Source of the DNA: Liopterus haemorrhoidalis
Taxonomy: Eukaryota > Arthropoda > Insecta > Coleoptera > Dytiscidae
Direction: 5' to 3'
Length of the DNA: 64,000 nt
NCBI GenBank assembly: GCA_963971575.1
Contig: OZ020620.1
Span: 40,152,924-40,216,923, forward strand
Of this stretch, positions 10,042 to 21,623 are shown in pieces (position 1 is the stretch's first letter; every line of letters begins with the position of its first letter). Below the pieces are notes generated by a model. The model ran no database searches. It was not told the origin of the DNA and worked only from the letters and a program-made list of their open reading frames with translations. Position numbers and translations under genes: made by a program.

Positions 10042-11390
10042 CAATGAGGTTGTATAACATAGAGACTAAACGAGGACGAGTTGTTATGAAGCCAACACCT
10101 CTTTAGGCGGGGAAACGGGGGTTGCCCCGAGGAATTGTACAGTTTGCATTCATCAATGTTTTGCCGATAAGAATTGAAAGTAAAAATATATTTTTTTAAT
10201 ACAGTAAACTGGAAATTTTAATAAAATAAATTTCATAAATTATATTAAATTAAACTGAATTTATTAGTATATATAAGATAATTAGTAGGTTTCTAAATTA
10301 CATACATTTAAAATACAATATGATCGAAAAAAAGTTTAGTAGGCCCTGAATTTAAAATGTTAAGTGGACATTTTTGTTAATATAAAAATAAATGAATCTA
10401 TCTAGACACCCTTTTTTCTCGAACATATTGTATAGCAATGCTTCAGACAGTTTTGAAATTTAAAACGGGCATATATTACATCATTTATTCCATGGTAAAT
10501 TGAAATTTATCTGACAAATTATAAAGATGTACAGTCTGTTCCAAACGGTTAGGCGGAACTAGATTTTGCAATCTAGTTACTTTCATCGTTTAAATCGTGC
10601 TTTTTGACCGTTTTGTTTAAGCTTTGTAAATCATACTTACATTAAACATTTTTTGGTTAAGGTTAAAATCATTTTAAAATGTCATTTTCTTTATATTTTG
10701 ATTTTTTGTGTCATTCTTAATACAAATTTCCCATTTATTTATTTTTTTGTCAATAAAATAAGTAATAAAAATTATTAAATTTTGACATATGTCATTCGTT
10801 TCCATGGTTTCATTGTTGGAATTTTAAATTTTGACATTCCAACATGAAAAATGAAATAGCCCAAGCAAGGTTCCTTCTCGTGACAACCTAAAAGAACGAA
10901 ATTCCCATTTAGTTCCGCCTAACCGTTTGAAACAGACTGTATATCTATAATCAGTGCTGGGTAAAATACTTTTCTGATGTATTCCAAGTACTGAATACAA
11001 ATACTTTTTTAAAGAAAAAACTATATGTAACATTTTACTTAAACATTACTTTTTAGTATTTAAAATACTACATGGTTGAAATACAGTTCGCAACTCTTAA
11101 TATGCAATTTACGGCAACATTATTAAAAGTTGAAAGATGATGAAAAGGTAAAATAGTAAAATAGAAAAAATAACACAACAAAACAATCATAAACAGAATA
11201 CGGCACCGGCGTTTTTCTTAGCAATAGCTGAATATATTTTATTCAGCTATTGCTAAATTTATTTAATGGAAATTAGGCAACTTGTTCTACTCCTCGGGGT
11301 AAATTCCCCTTCCGTCTCCGCAGGGTCTTGGGTTCATAACAAACAATGCTAAGGCATAGAGCGTGCTGTGTCTATTCATATGACGTCAAT
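10042..11390. mobile_element. Long-TIR element inserted in MITE A copy 2
   Basis: The ends (GTTGTTATGAAGCCAAC...GGGGTTGCCCCGAGGAATTG and, inverted, TTGTTATGAACCCAAGACC...TTACCCCGAGGAGTAG) are roughly complementary over about 100 bases. The flanks AATGGGTTTAC (left) and AATGGGGTTTAC (right) look like a 9-11 base target duplication, as in Mutator-type elements, although no transposase is seen. It contains a family B MITE (10532-10939) and, at 10953-11030, a hAT-like end (CAGTGCTGGGTAAAATAC). Confidence 0.5.
10532..10939. mobile_element. MITE family B, copy 1
   Basis: 408 bases with inverted ends CAGTCTGTTCCAAACGGTTA, flanked by TA. Shares its whole length with 22392-22798 and 56895-57301. Confidence 0.9.
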
Positions 11391-11639
11391 GGGGTTTACA
11401 CAATGACGCTATCCTTTTCTTGCTTGTCGACGTTACCAGCTCTAAAACGCGCTGATCTGTGAAGACGCAGTATTCTACAAATGGTCATTTGTTTTTGTTG
11501 AGTGTTATTTTGAGTTTTATAAGAGTTGATTTTTGTAAATCATACGAGTTTTTCATATTATTATAATTAACACATTTGACACTTTTACAACATTTGGGAA
11601 CACCGTTCCCATTTGCCATTAGAGCAATACTACATTCTC

Positions 11640-11815
11640 ACCAGTGTGGACTTTTCCTTTCAATTTTCATTAGAAATCTCATTTCGGAGCTTCTTATTTT
11701 GGACTTGTGCATCTCTGTAGTGGTCCAGGATTCTGAGGCGTATGTCAAAATCGGTACTGTTACTTTTTTGGAAAGATCTACTTTGATGTTGGTTGGTTTG
11801 GATTTCGGTTAAGGT
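11640..11815 (-). pseudogene. Non-LTR reverse transcriptase C-terminal fragment
   Basis: On the minus strand one frame reads KVTVPILTYASESWTTTEMH followed by KSKIRSSEMRFLMKIERK. This is the segment just after the RT thumb in many insect LINEs (T-Y-x-S-E-S-W-T ... E-M-R-F-L-R). Both neighbours are lost. Confidence 0.7.
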
Positions 11816-12214
11816 TTTGTAAATTCAGTGGGGTTCCAAGGTTCGGTTTTCGGGCTCTGATTTTGATACGAAGCAAATCTACTTGTGCTCTTTGAGCTAT
11901 TGTTTATTTAACCTTTGACCCAGTTTGTCTGCTCGATTTTAAATTAATTCAATTTTATATAAAATATCCTTCGTCCCTAATATTAAAACTATAAATTTTT
12001 TAATGTTGTGTTTTTAAAGTATTTGTTTTTTTATTATGAATTTGTTATTAGTGGTGCTAAAGTTGCTTATTGTTATTGTATATTTCATCCGCAAACGCCT
12101 AATAATTCACCGTTTATTTAATATTTCTTTTTATTTTTCAACTTCACATACTTTTAGTTTGTTTATTACTAGCAATAAGTTAAGTTTTCTGTTTAGTAAT
12201 AAATAAGTAAAACC

Positions 12215-12505
12215 CCCCATACACTATGATGCCAGTGTTGGAGAGCCTGTTGCATCAATGCTTGTTTACAATTCTTAGGCGAATTTTATTTAATAGGTAT
12301 TGAAAATGACGTCCATCCATTCTTAAATAATTATAATAATCTTTTGGTACATTTATTCTTAATTCACTCAATAACCGCCAATTTAAATATTAATTTTTAT
12401 CCATAACCCAATTTTTATACCACTTCCTTATTGGCTTCTTTGATTTTTTAAGTAACGCACCAATACAGGCAATTATCACTGGCAATGGTAATTCACTATT
12501 CATGT
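12215..12505 (-). pseudogene. PIF/Harbinger transposase N-terminal fragment
   Basis: From ATG at about 12505 the minus strand reads MNSELPLPVIIACIGALLKK, then KPIRKWYKNWVMDKN, stop, YLNWRLLSELRINVPKDYYN and YLRMDGRHFQYLLNKI. R-x-W-x-x-x-W...L-x-x-E-L...F-x-N-Y-x-R-M...F-x-x-L-L is the pattern of Harbinger nucleases. No catalytic part remains. The 400 bases to its left (11820-12215) show nothing recognisable. Confidence 0.6.
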
Positions 12506-12571
12506 TTATATTTTATTCAAAATCGGTGATAATGAAACAAACGTCGAGCTGTTTACTAAACTAAGCTGTTA

Positions 12572-13094
12572 GACCAGGAGCTCATGACAGTTTTTGGTCT
12601 CCGATTTCATACAGCATGCCTTTTGGAGGAGAGAATATTTACCCTGTGACAACAAAAAAGGGATGGTACTAAACCCCTGCACGCTTTCCGGTCATAGGGA
12701 AAATTGCATTTCCACTTGCACAAAATTTTTTTGTTTTTCTCTGATTTAATATTGCTTGCCCTTTTGTCAAAAGAAAGTTATAACAAATTTAAAGTCTTTT
12801 AAATATATGCATGCGATTCGGAGGGTTCCAAAGGGCTCAAACGGTCATGTGATCTTGTAATAAAAAAATATGATTTTCCGCGTTTTCATACAGCATGCCT
12901 ATAATTAAAAGACTTTAAATTTGTTATAACTTTCTTTTGACAAAAGGGCAAGCAATATTAAATCAGAGAAAAACACAAAAATTTTGTGCAAGTGGAAATG
13001 CAATTTTCCCTATGACCGGAAAGCGTGCAGGGGTTTAGTACCATCCCTTTTTTGTTGTCACAGGGTAAATATTCTCTCCTCCAAAAGGCATGCT
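12572..13094. mobile_element. Foldback element D, copy 1 (right end truncated)
   Basis: Two arms of about 240 bases, complementary to each other (GACCAGGAGCTCATGACAG, CAGCATGCCTTTTGGAGGAG, GGGATGGTACTAAACCCCTG), enclose a loop of about 100 bases. The right arm stops after GGCATGCTG. The second copy (37461-38019) is complete. Confidence 0.85.
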
Positions 13095-13099
13095 GGCAC

Positions 13100-14510
13100 G
13101 AATAAAATATGCAAAACCAGTTAAAATATAAATCGTTATCTTTATAAGCGATTAGTATTAGTCTTTAATGAACCACTGAAAATGATAAGATTTATATTTT
13201 AATGATATTGCATAAATTGTTCGCGCCTTAATAAGTTACATTGTATCACATAATTTAAAATAATGAGATTACAAAACAGGAAACTTGAAGTAAATTGCTA
13301 ATAAAAGCTGAATAAAATTACTGTGTTATATAATACATATTTTCTATATTAAGAAAAAATATATCATTCTAATATAGAATAGAAAAATTTATATAATGGA
13401 AACTTAAGGGTATAAAATTATTAATAATTTATTTCCCTGCATATCTTAATGTTAATATATATTAGCAATTAAATTAAAACCCTCTTCAATTTATCCAACT
13501 GAATATTTTAACAAATTTACTTTTGTATCTTTAAAATTAGTTTTATACCTCACCCATTTTTAAAAAATTCCTTTGCAAGGCCTAAATTATAAATAAAATA
13601 TAGTTATTTTGAAATTATGGATTTGAGAAAAAAGTCTGGTTTAGTTTCTTTTAATAATAATTCAAAATGGCAGGTATAGTTTTAGAAATGATAAAATCAT
13701 TTTTTTTATACAGTAAATGTTATTTTATGTATTGTGAAAGGAGTTGTACGGGTTTTAGACAAAAATAATACAACTAGATACAGCTAACCAGTTCTATATA
13801 ATAACAGTTTTAAAACAAATGTTTTTGGTGTTTAAAAGCAAAAAAGCATTTACTGTTTCAGAATATTTATTGTAAAATGGCGGCTTTAACTTTGTCAATA
13901 ATACTAAAAAAATCCTGTCATAGACTGAGGTATGTCGAATCAAAATTATTAGTATTTATAGTGAAAGTTTTTCTTTTATATGTAAATTTGTAAATATATA
14001 TATCTGTAAAGAAATAGAGAGTAACAATTTTATATACATAGCTAAAATATATCTACATACTTTCGACTGTACATTACTATGAACTTGTAAATGAACGAAT
14101 GACATATTGATGTTTATATAGATAATGAATAATATTTTGATAAAGAAAGTCAAAATATCATTCACAATTATGACTTTGTAATTAGTATATGTAAATCATT
14201 TTCATCTTATAGTTTTTAGTGATAAATTTTGTTCATTATGTCTGTTTGTTAACAATATTTAATTGGTGAGATGCAGCAAAATCATGTAAAAATTAATATT
14301 AATAACAATAATAATAATAAGTTCTACCACCTCAGAGATGTCTACGGTATTGACGCAACACCAGTCTTACTATACGTCCATTCTGAAATAGAATCAGTGG
14401 TTGAATATTGTGTCGAATCTACTGAAATTATTCCTTTTATCCCACGAGGCTTGTCCACCTAAGAAAGTATCTGTCTCAAGGATGTGGAAAAAAAGGAATA
14501 AATACAGTTC
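13100..14510. other. No gene seen; AT-rich
   Basis: No exon-like frame, paired terminal repeat or protein motif was recognised here. A short (AAT)n-like stretch lies near 14295. Confidence 0.4.
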
Positions 14511-14512
14511 GA

Positions 14513-15635
14513 TTACACAGCCCAACAGACATTTTGGTGCCTGCGAGTTTTTAACTGTCTCTAGGTAATTTTTGGGCACAGAACCCAAAATAGCCGTCAG
14601 ATTTGGTCTATTAGATCTAGTTTTTGAGATACGCTATATTGGCCTGTTTTACAAATAAAATATCTTATTTCTTAACTTGTGTATTTTTTACGTTATTACT
14701 GCTACTGTTTGCTCCAACTGCCGGTCACAAACACAAAAGAGACAAAGTAAGGTATTTATTTCACAAAGTAGATAAATATACATTCATCACTTATCACTTA
14801 AAAATGTTCTTTTGTACGACTTTCTTACCAGAACAGTCTTTCTGAACACTCCAACAGTAGTAGGCCATCATGTGGCTATCTTATCTTCCTTGATATCCAT
14901 CTTCTATAGTTTTATGTCCTGATAGAATCTTTCCCCCGGTTCTTCATTAAAATCACCTAGGTTTTCTGGTAAGTGGTTACAATATAACCGAGAATATTAA
15001 AGTTGGGAAGAATATTTTCCACTAATTCTCTGCCTTATGATTTCCAATTTTGTACTACTTGAATAAATGAACACCAAAAATTAAATTCAATCTCGTTCAT
15101 TGATGCGGTTGGATTGGATTGTGGATCTTCAGTAGGTTGCGTTATCTGAGGACCATCAAATATTCTGGCTTTTAGTTTTAATCCCAGGAAATTTACGTGT
15201 CAAGTAGCCTACACAAAGTCCATCTCGATTTAAACCCTTCAAAAATTGCTACATAAGCCCAAACTTGATATGCAAGGGTGGAAATATAATTTTCTCTCTC
15301 GCAACCAAAGGTTCGTTGAGAAAGTTTTGTTTTTCTTGAATTATCACATTTCTTAATGGAAATCACCCAATTTCTGTTAACCCAGTGCTGATCCTTAGCT
15401 CTGCTGTTCCAAAGACATAAAAAACAAGGTTATTTTGTATATCCACTTTGCTGTCCAAGGAGGAAGTTTACCGTTTTTAGATAAAAAACTAAAATCAATT
15501 AGTCTGTATCTCAAAAACTAGAGCTGCTACGAAAAAGAGTCAGGTATTTTTGGAATCAGCACATCAAAAATATTCAAAATCAGTTCTTACATTTCCGGCA
15601 CTAAGATAAAAAAATTATTTCGTTGGGCTGTGTTA
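14513..15635 (-). mobile_element. Long-TIR transposon carrying a degraded gene of an uncharacterised repetitive family
   Basis: The ends ACACAGCCCAACAGACATTT (14515) and, inverted, AACACAGCCCAACGAAATAA (15634) extend inward, with indels, to a shared TAGTTTTTGAGATAC block about 120 bases in. The minus strand between about 15480 and 14840 holds pieces of a protein: FLWNSRAKDQHWVNRNWV, IIFPPLHIKFGLM, FLKGLNRDGLCVGYLTRKFP, ARIFDGPQITQ, FIQVVQNWKS and finally LPENLGDFNEEPGERFYQDI with YQGR and MMAYYCW. I recall this order from many unannotated, multi-copy arthropod proteins (PPLHIKLGLMKQFVKAL ... FPENLG...GERFHQDIK...YQGRWD..MM.DYCW). Stops and frameshifts show it is dead. No DDE-type core is evident. 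Confidence 0.6.
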
Positions 15636-15639
15636 TCTA

Positions 15640-16250
15640 AAGTAGTCCAGTCAAGGTCATATTCAAATTTTCCGAAGTGATATTTTAGCCACGCCTATCA
15701 AAATCGGGCCATTGGCGTAGCATAAATTTTTATTAAGTTATAAAAGTGAAAAATAATGAAAACTAAACAGAATTTATATGATTTTAAAATTTACTAACTA
15801 TTCTTATCTTAAAACAATGTGATTAGCTTTAATATTAAAATTTTACATGATTTTGTAAATAATGGTACTAAATGTAAAACAAGCAATTACTTGGATGTGG
15901 TTAAAAGAATAAACGGGTAAACGGAAGGTAACTGGTAAATATTGGTGGGACCAAGAAAGTTGCTTGAGTAGATAAGTGGCCTTTTTATTAAGTGTGCTTA
16001 GAGCTAGGAGTATATAGTATAACGTTGTGTTTGATGTATATAGTATGTATTACATATGTGGAACAACTTAACATATCATACTATCAATGTTGGAATGGCA
16101 GAATGTCAGATGTATGCTCAAGAAGTTAATCAAATGTTTAAAAACAAGAGCTTATAAAATAGATAATACTAATTATGTTAATCAGTGTTGCCAGCTTTAT
16201 GTTATTGTGTTTTGAAAAAAAAACATTCTTAAATATATTTACTCAAAGCG
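15640..16250. other. No gene seen
   Basis: AT-rich spacer without a recognised repeat or exon. Confidence 0.4.
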
Positions 16251-16261
16251 GTGTCGCTTTT

Positions 16262-16337
16262 CACTAAGAGCTAGGGCGCAATAGGTTTTTAGGGTTTTGT
16301 AGGTATGACCAAAAAACCCTTATACCGTCATTTTGTC

Positions 16338-16379
<42 letters not shown>

Positions 16380-16830
16380 TCGGTAAAAATTGTAGCCAAA
16401 CGGCTAAACCTAGAGAGTTGAAATTTGGCATGCTTATACAACTCTATGACCCGCACATAGGAAAAATACTAAAACATCTAAAAAACATATCCCCCTAAAA
16501 ATATAAACAAATATGTGCTCATCGAAAAAAAAAATATTTTTTTTTAATTCTGAGTAGGGTATCAAATGAAAGCCCTTGGTACGTGGATTAACGCTCAAAT
16601 TTTTATTTTTGCAAAATAAATTATTTTGAAGCGATTTTTGCCAATATTGTGCAAAAAAAATTTTGTCCCACACCCTGTAGCCCAGATGGTTTAAACTAAA
16701 AATCTGAAAAAATTCTAAGTAATGTACATTGGTGTGAACCGGAATAGTTCAACAGGAATTTTTGATCAGATTATGTTTTTGGAAAAAAAAGCAGTTTTTG
16801 TGTTTTTTTGCTAATAATGTTGACAACTTA
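16262..16830 (+). repeat. Interspersed repeat F, copy 1, with (GTCT)n
   Basis: About eleven GTCT units (16334-16378) followed by AGCCAAACGGCTAAACCTAG, then runs such as GGGTATCAAATGAAAGCCC and GTCCCACACCCTGTAGCCC and GAACCGGAATAGTTCAACAG. The same order recurs inverted at 58400-58870, and part of it at 58100-58240. Class unknown. Confidence 0.65.
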
Positions 16831-16850
16831 TAGTTATATAATACGCTAAA

Positions 16851-17310
16851 CAGTAACGTGTTTCTTGGTGCTGTGGCTAAGATACTTGCGTTCTGCCCAA
16901 GAATTCATAATCGAACTCATGTTCGAGTCCTACGTGAGGAGACAATATTATTTTTTATTTTTTTTTTTGCATTTTTATATTGTTTAAATTATTTTTTCAA
17001 AATTTTAATTATATTTTGGCAATTGTTGCATTTAATTTTTAATAGCGTAAATTTAATAACCAGTGGAAATTGTTGAAATTATAATTTAATTATATATTTG
17101 AATGTACACGAAATCAAAGGGGAGGAGCTATGACTAAAAACAACCAATGGAAGCCATAGGCGCAATTTTCAAAATCTTAATGAACCTTGATATATAAAAA
17201 AAAACACTGCACATCTTTAAAAACTTAAATAATGGTAATAGGCATTCGTATTAAAATTCATAAAAAAATATTTTGTCATAAAATTTGTTTTGGCATCCCA
17301 AATAATCATC
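16851..17310 (+). repeat. Possible tRNA-derived SINE, copy 1
   Basis: The head GGTGCTGTGGCTAAGATAC is tRNA-like and GTTCGAGTCC resembles a pol III B box about 50 bases on. A body follows with CAACCAATGGAAGCCATAGG and CGCAATTTTCAAAATC, shared with 40905-41480. The head in the second copy differs, so the SINE reading is tentative. Confidence 0.45.
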
Positions 17311-17944
17311 ATTCACTTACTAAATACCTGCAAAACCCTGAAATGTGTGAAAATTCACACTTCACATCATTTTTTTAACTGTGTGGTTATTTGGCCTCTG
17401 ACCATCGTATGTGTTTGTGACTAAAGGTAATCGTCCATTACTAACCGTCTACCACGAAATCACCCTAAATTTTTCGGTGAATGTGTCTACTGGATCCCAA
17501 GGCAAGCGTCGCAGAGAGCGTATTAATCTTACTTTTTGTGAGTGCGTGCACCGAGTCGTAAGGAACACGTTGTACACGACGCAACGCACGTGCCGCAGTG
17601 GACGCTTTCCTTAAGAATGCGTTTTATTTGTGCGATAAAAGCCAATTAAACATGTAATATCATCCGCGTATAAGATGGTCTTGACATATTTTATGTAAAT
17701 CGGAAGATCATTAATATAAATAATAACGGACCTAGAATAGAACCTTGCGGCACTTCAGACTGTATCAATAGCTCTTCAGAGTTTTGGCCATTAGCCCACA
17801 CATACTTCTGCCTATTTTATAAATAAGATTTTAAAAGGGCTTATCTTATAATGATACAGATTTTTTTATTAAAATGTCATGTGAGGCATAGTCAAATGCT
17901 TTTGACAGATCTAAAAAAGCCGCCATACAATGAGATCTTTTTTA

Positions 17945-18376
17945 CCGACCGCCAACATATATAAGGGAGGTATTGTCATCATACCGATTTTGACATTTCG
18001 AGATGTCGATGGTTCTCCACGAACTGAGGTCTCTACATAAAGTTTTGACTATTTTTAGAATGATGTCTGTCGGTCTGTCTGTCAAAAGAGCAAATTCGGC
18101 TAAAAGGATTTTTATGAAACTTCATATTTAAGCTTTTGACATTGCACGAGTTGATAAACTTTTGGTAAAAATCGGTTAACTAGAAATGGGAGTTTACTCG
18201 TGTTGGTTTTAAGATTTTTGCGAATATTTCACAACAGAGAAATATTTCGAAAAAATTTATTTAACAAAAGTTGCTATAAAAGCAATAACTAACAACTTTT
18301 AATTGAGACATTTTTTGATAAAGCAGCATAAATTAAACAAGCACTTTGTGATGGCTGTCGGTCCTGTGGTGGGCAC
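17945..18376 (+). repeat. Interspersed repeat E, copy 1
   Basis: Starts TTTACCGACCGCCAACATAT, contains GATGTCTGTCGGTCTGTCTG and TTTTTGCGAATATTTCACAA, and ends near CCTGTGGTGGGCACAG. It recurs in the same orientation at 54412-54845 and interrupts the RT relic. Class unknown. Confidence 0.75.
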
Positions 18377-18454
18377 AGTTGATTTTTCTAGAACTGTTGC
18401 AAAGTCAATAAAATCTAAAATAGCATGATTTGTAGATCTGTCAGCCTTAAGCGT

Positions 18455-18993
18455 GTTCTACATTATACTTTATTCATCAATTTTCTAAACTTTTTTCTTT
18501 GAACTAGAAGTTGTCAAAGTTTTAATACAATTTATTTTTCAATTTTTTGGTAGAGAATGAAATTCTTACACGTGTTTCAGTTCATTTAAAGTACCAACAT
18601 AAAAATATAATTCATATCTTGTCAAATGTTTATAACCTAGCTATTAGATTTGTAAAATTACTGAATTACGTACAAAACACAATTTATATATTCGCTTATT
18701 CAAACCAATGATCAACAAAACACTATTAAACACGTGGTAATACAAAATATTTACAAGCGTAATTTTAATGTTGGTACTATTGTTAAAACTGTCTACTGCG
18801 CATGCACCGAGTTCCAAGTTGGATGTGTTTTGAAGAATAGTTGGATCAAATCTAGTTTTGAATAAAGTTGACCTTGACTAGATACCGTGTTCTACACTGT
18901 ACAATTTCACTGATTTATTTCTAGTACAAGTTCTAGTCAAAGAAATAAGTATGAAAATTTGATGAGAATTGTATAATGTAGAACACGCTTTAG
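18455..18993. mobile_element. MITE with AAGCGTGTTCTACATTATAC ends
   Basis: Inverted ends of about 60 bases (AAGCGTGTTCTACATTATAC) separated by about 430 bases. A third, internal copy of the end lies at 18888 (CCGTGTTCTACACTGTACAA). It interrupts the RT relic. Confidence 0.75.
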
Positions 18994-19849
18994 AGCCAAA
19001 TTAACTGCTTTTTAAGTGACCTGATTTTTGTCAAAATGGTATAATAACTGCAAGAATAATATAAATCAAAATTTATTGAGAAAATAGGAGTTAAAGATAT
19101 AGGTATGAAGTTATTTAAGTTATCTTTTTCTTTATCTTTAAAAACTGGTACTACTTTTATTAGTTTAAGAGCTGCTATAAACGCAGCAGTTTCGATAAAA
19201 TCGCATATATTCAAATTTTTCCTTCTCAACGTTGTTCTTCAATATAAATACTTGCATAGAAACCAATGCATTGATTAATTTTGACAGATAAAAATACTCT
19301 TGCAAGCTAGCTCTTACCATTTCATGATCTAGAATTGTTTGATTATAAAAAAATATTTCATTTTTCTCGAGTTTATTTCATGTTCTACATGTAAAAAAAA
19401 TCAAAATATTTATCACATAAAAGCTGGTTGTAATAATCTGATGTCACAAAACAATAATTAATGTATTGTGAGATCAGTATCATTTAAAAGCAGAATATAA
19501 ATATCAGCTTTGAGCAATTAAAATAAAGATGAAATAAAATTTCATCAATAAATGAATGTTGGATTCTACATAGGATTATAGAGGTTGAAATAAGGTTTCA
19601 GAATGTATAGATTCACGAAAGATGATCGTTTTGGTCAATTTTATCACATTTGGTCATCTCTCGTGATTCAAAGTATAAAGTTATGTTTAGAATATAAAGT
19701 TTAGAAATATAGATGAATCTGTCTTGTTAGAAGATATATTAAAATATGGAAAACGTTTGTATATGGATGATGTGGTAAAATTTAGTATTAAAAATCTTTT
19801 CAAATATACACCAGAATTTTTATTATCATCCCAAGATATTTAATGTTAA

Positions 19850-20560
19850 TCCTATAACCAATCAGAATTCTCTAAATCGATTGTTACCCAATCAGAGGGA
19901 TCTAAATCCAGATCAACCAATTAGGATATACGAAATTCAAATCAACTAATTGGAATAGAGTAAAGTCTTTAACCAATCAGAATCCTTTAAACTGAATTCA
20001 ATCAATAGGAAACGATACACCTGCTAACCAATCAGAATTCTCTAAATTTAAATCAACTAATCGACACCTATTTTCAAAATATTCATTTTGACGCGATTAC
20101 AAGCAAAAATGTACGAAATATTCAGCATCAAACCTTGGATTGAGAAGTAACACGTTCGATTATGCTAACAGATGACCAAAGTATTGTACTAAGTATAGTA
20201 TACCCTGTTCGAAATGCAGAAATAGAGATAAAATCACATGAAAGATTGAAGTCGCTATTCTATTGGTTCTCGCATAGAATTTATGATTCAATAGCTAACG
20301 AACGACGAGAGTTCGACAAAATTACCACGCGTTTAGGGTTTAAAAAATCAAAAATGTCGTATTTTAATATATTATAAAGCAAATTGACAGCTAAGTACTT
20401 GTGTCGCTAGTCATATTATTTCGATCACAGCGCCGCCACCGGTAATGTCAGCACCCAATCAGAATCCTTTCAATTGAAATCAACCAATAGGAAACGATAC
20501 ACCTATTAACCAATCAAAATCTTCTAAATTCAAAGCAACTAATAAGAATAGAATAATTCT
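19850..20560. repeat. Irregular tandem repeat rich in ACCAATCAGAAT
   Basis: Units of about 40-60 bases of the type TAACCAATCAGAATTCTCTA followed by AATCAACTAATAGG. Six or so lie in 19850-20060, two at 20450-20550, and one diverged unit follows the MITE at 20818. A unique block (20100-20440) separates the two arrays. Confidence 0.7.
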
Positions 20561-20562
20561 AT

Positions 20563-20816
20563 AGGGAAAAATAGCTAAGCGATATGACATCTGGTGGGAT
20601 TTTAGGAACTACAGAAATAGACATTCTATCGCGCTTTTTTTTTAAAAAAATGTTTGCATAAAAATATAATTGCATAAAAACAAGTATTAATATTGTAGTA
20701 AAATTACAAAAACCACCAGTAAACATTAAAATTCACGTTGTTTATATGTAACGAATGTCTATTTTGAAGGTTCCAAGTATGCCACAATAGCGCTGCAATC
20801 TTAAAATACTTCCCCT
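20563..20816. mobile_element. Short MITE with ends of the 4055-6704 P-like element
   Basis: 254 bases. Left: AGGGAAAAATAGCTAAGCG, then GACATCTGGTGG and AATAGACATT. Right, inverted: AGGGGAAGTATTTTAAGATTGCAGCG and AATAGACATT. Both match the 65-base ends of the THAP relic, so it is an internally deleted relative. It lies in the CCAAT-type repeat. Confidence 0.65.
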
Positions 20817-21007
20817 AATACTAATCAGAATTCTCTAAATTTAAATTAACTAATAGACCAATTTTCAACAAAAGATTTTTAAAATATTCATTTTGACGCG
20901 ATCGCAAGCAAAAATTTCCCAAATATTCAGAATCATACCCTTTATTGGGCGCCTTCACTTACTAGATACTCACAAAACTCTGAAATATATAAAAAATCAC
21001 AATATTT

Positions 21008-21193
21008 AATACTATTCCAAACGATTAGGCGGAACTAACCGGAATTTTCATTTTTGTAAGTTATCATTAGCTATTTTTTTATATGTATATTGAAATTACA
21101 TTTTCCTGAACAAAATGATCAAAGGCTTCAATCAATCGGTAAAAGTAAGTAGAATTGAAAATCTAGTTCCGCCTAAACCAAAGGAACGGACTT
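21008..21193. mobile_element. Short MITE B', copy 1
   Basis: About 185 bases; ends CTATTCCAAACGATTAGGCG and, inverted, TCCGTTCCTTTGGTTTAGGC. Matches 48056-48238 in inverse and shares the AGGCGGAACTA core with family B. Lies some 430 bases before the MVD start codon. Confidence 0.7.
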
Positions 21194-21623
21194 TACATTT
21201 CATCAAAAGTAAGATATCTAGCAATTACAAAAGTTTTGAGTAAGTATAAGTCAAAAATATACATATTTCGTTTATTATTTCTGAAACAGGATAAGAAAAA
21301 CTATCCAAAAGAAATTTTATAGGTGTTAAATAACATTATAACAAATAAATTTCTCTAAAACGGATATTAAATTAACATAATTAATTTGAAAATCCTTTTC
21401 ATTTCATCTGCAGTACACCAGAGCCACTTACGGAGTATGTATTTACTAAAATCAACCAATAGAAAATTGCCACTCTGAATTCCAGTTGGATGGAGGTGGT
21501 TTCAATTTCTCTTAAGTGACATGTATAATACAATTCGCCTAAAACATCACAAAACGGTGTTATTATCTGTGTTAAACTTTGACAATAATTTAATTCATAC
21601 ATAGTAATTAATAATTAATTAAA

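Larger units (their letters stand above)
9970..11641. mobile_element. MITE family A, copy 2, split by an insertion
   Basis: The left part is 9970-10041 and the right part 11391-11641; together they rebuild the family A sequence. The right end is diverged (TACATTCTCACC in place of TGCAAACTCACC). The intervening 1.35 kb is a separate element. Confidence 0.75.
17640..19260 (-). pseudogene. Non-LTR reverse transcriptase relic, split by two insertions
   Basis: Read on the minus strand: KLIKVVPVFKDKEKDNLNNF IPISLTPIFS (19160-19070), then, after a MITE, KADRSTNHAILDFIDFATVL (about 18455-18375), then, after repeat E, MAAFLDLSKAFDYASHDILI (about 17930-17870), VPQGSILGPLLF and, one frame over, YVKTILYADDI (about 17730-17650). 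These are consecutive RT motifs, including the YADD catalytic box, of a jockey/CR1-type element. Stops and shifts occur and the 5' and 3' parts are missing. Confidence 0.8.

Noticed and set aside
17411..17614. 67-codon plus-strand frame with Arg-rich end
   Set aside because: No motif, no splice context and it lies among repeats. It is GC-richer than its surroundings but nothing supports a gene.
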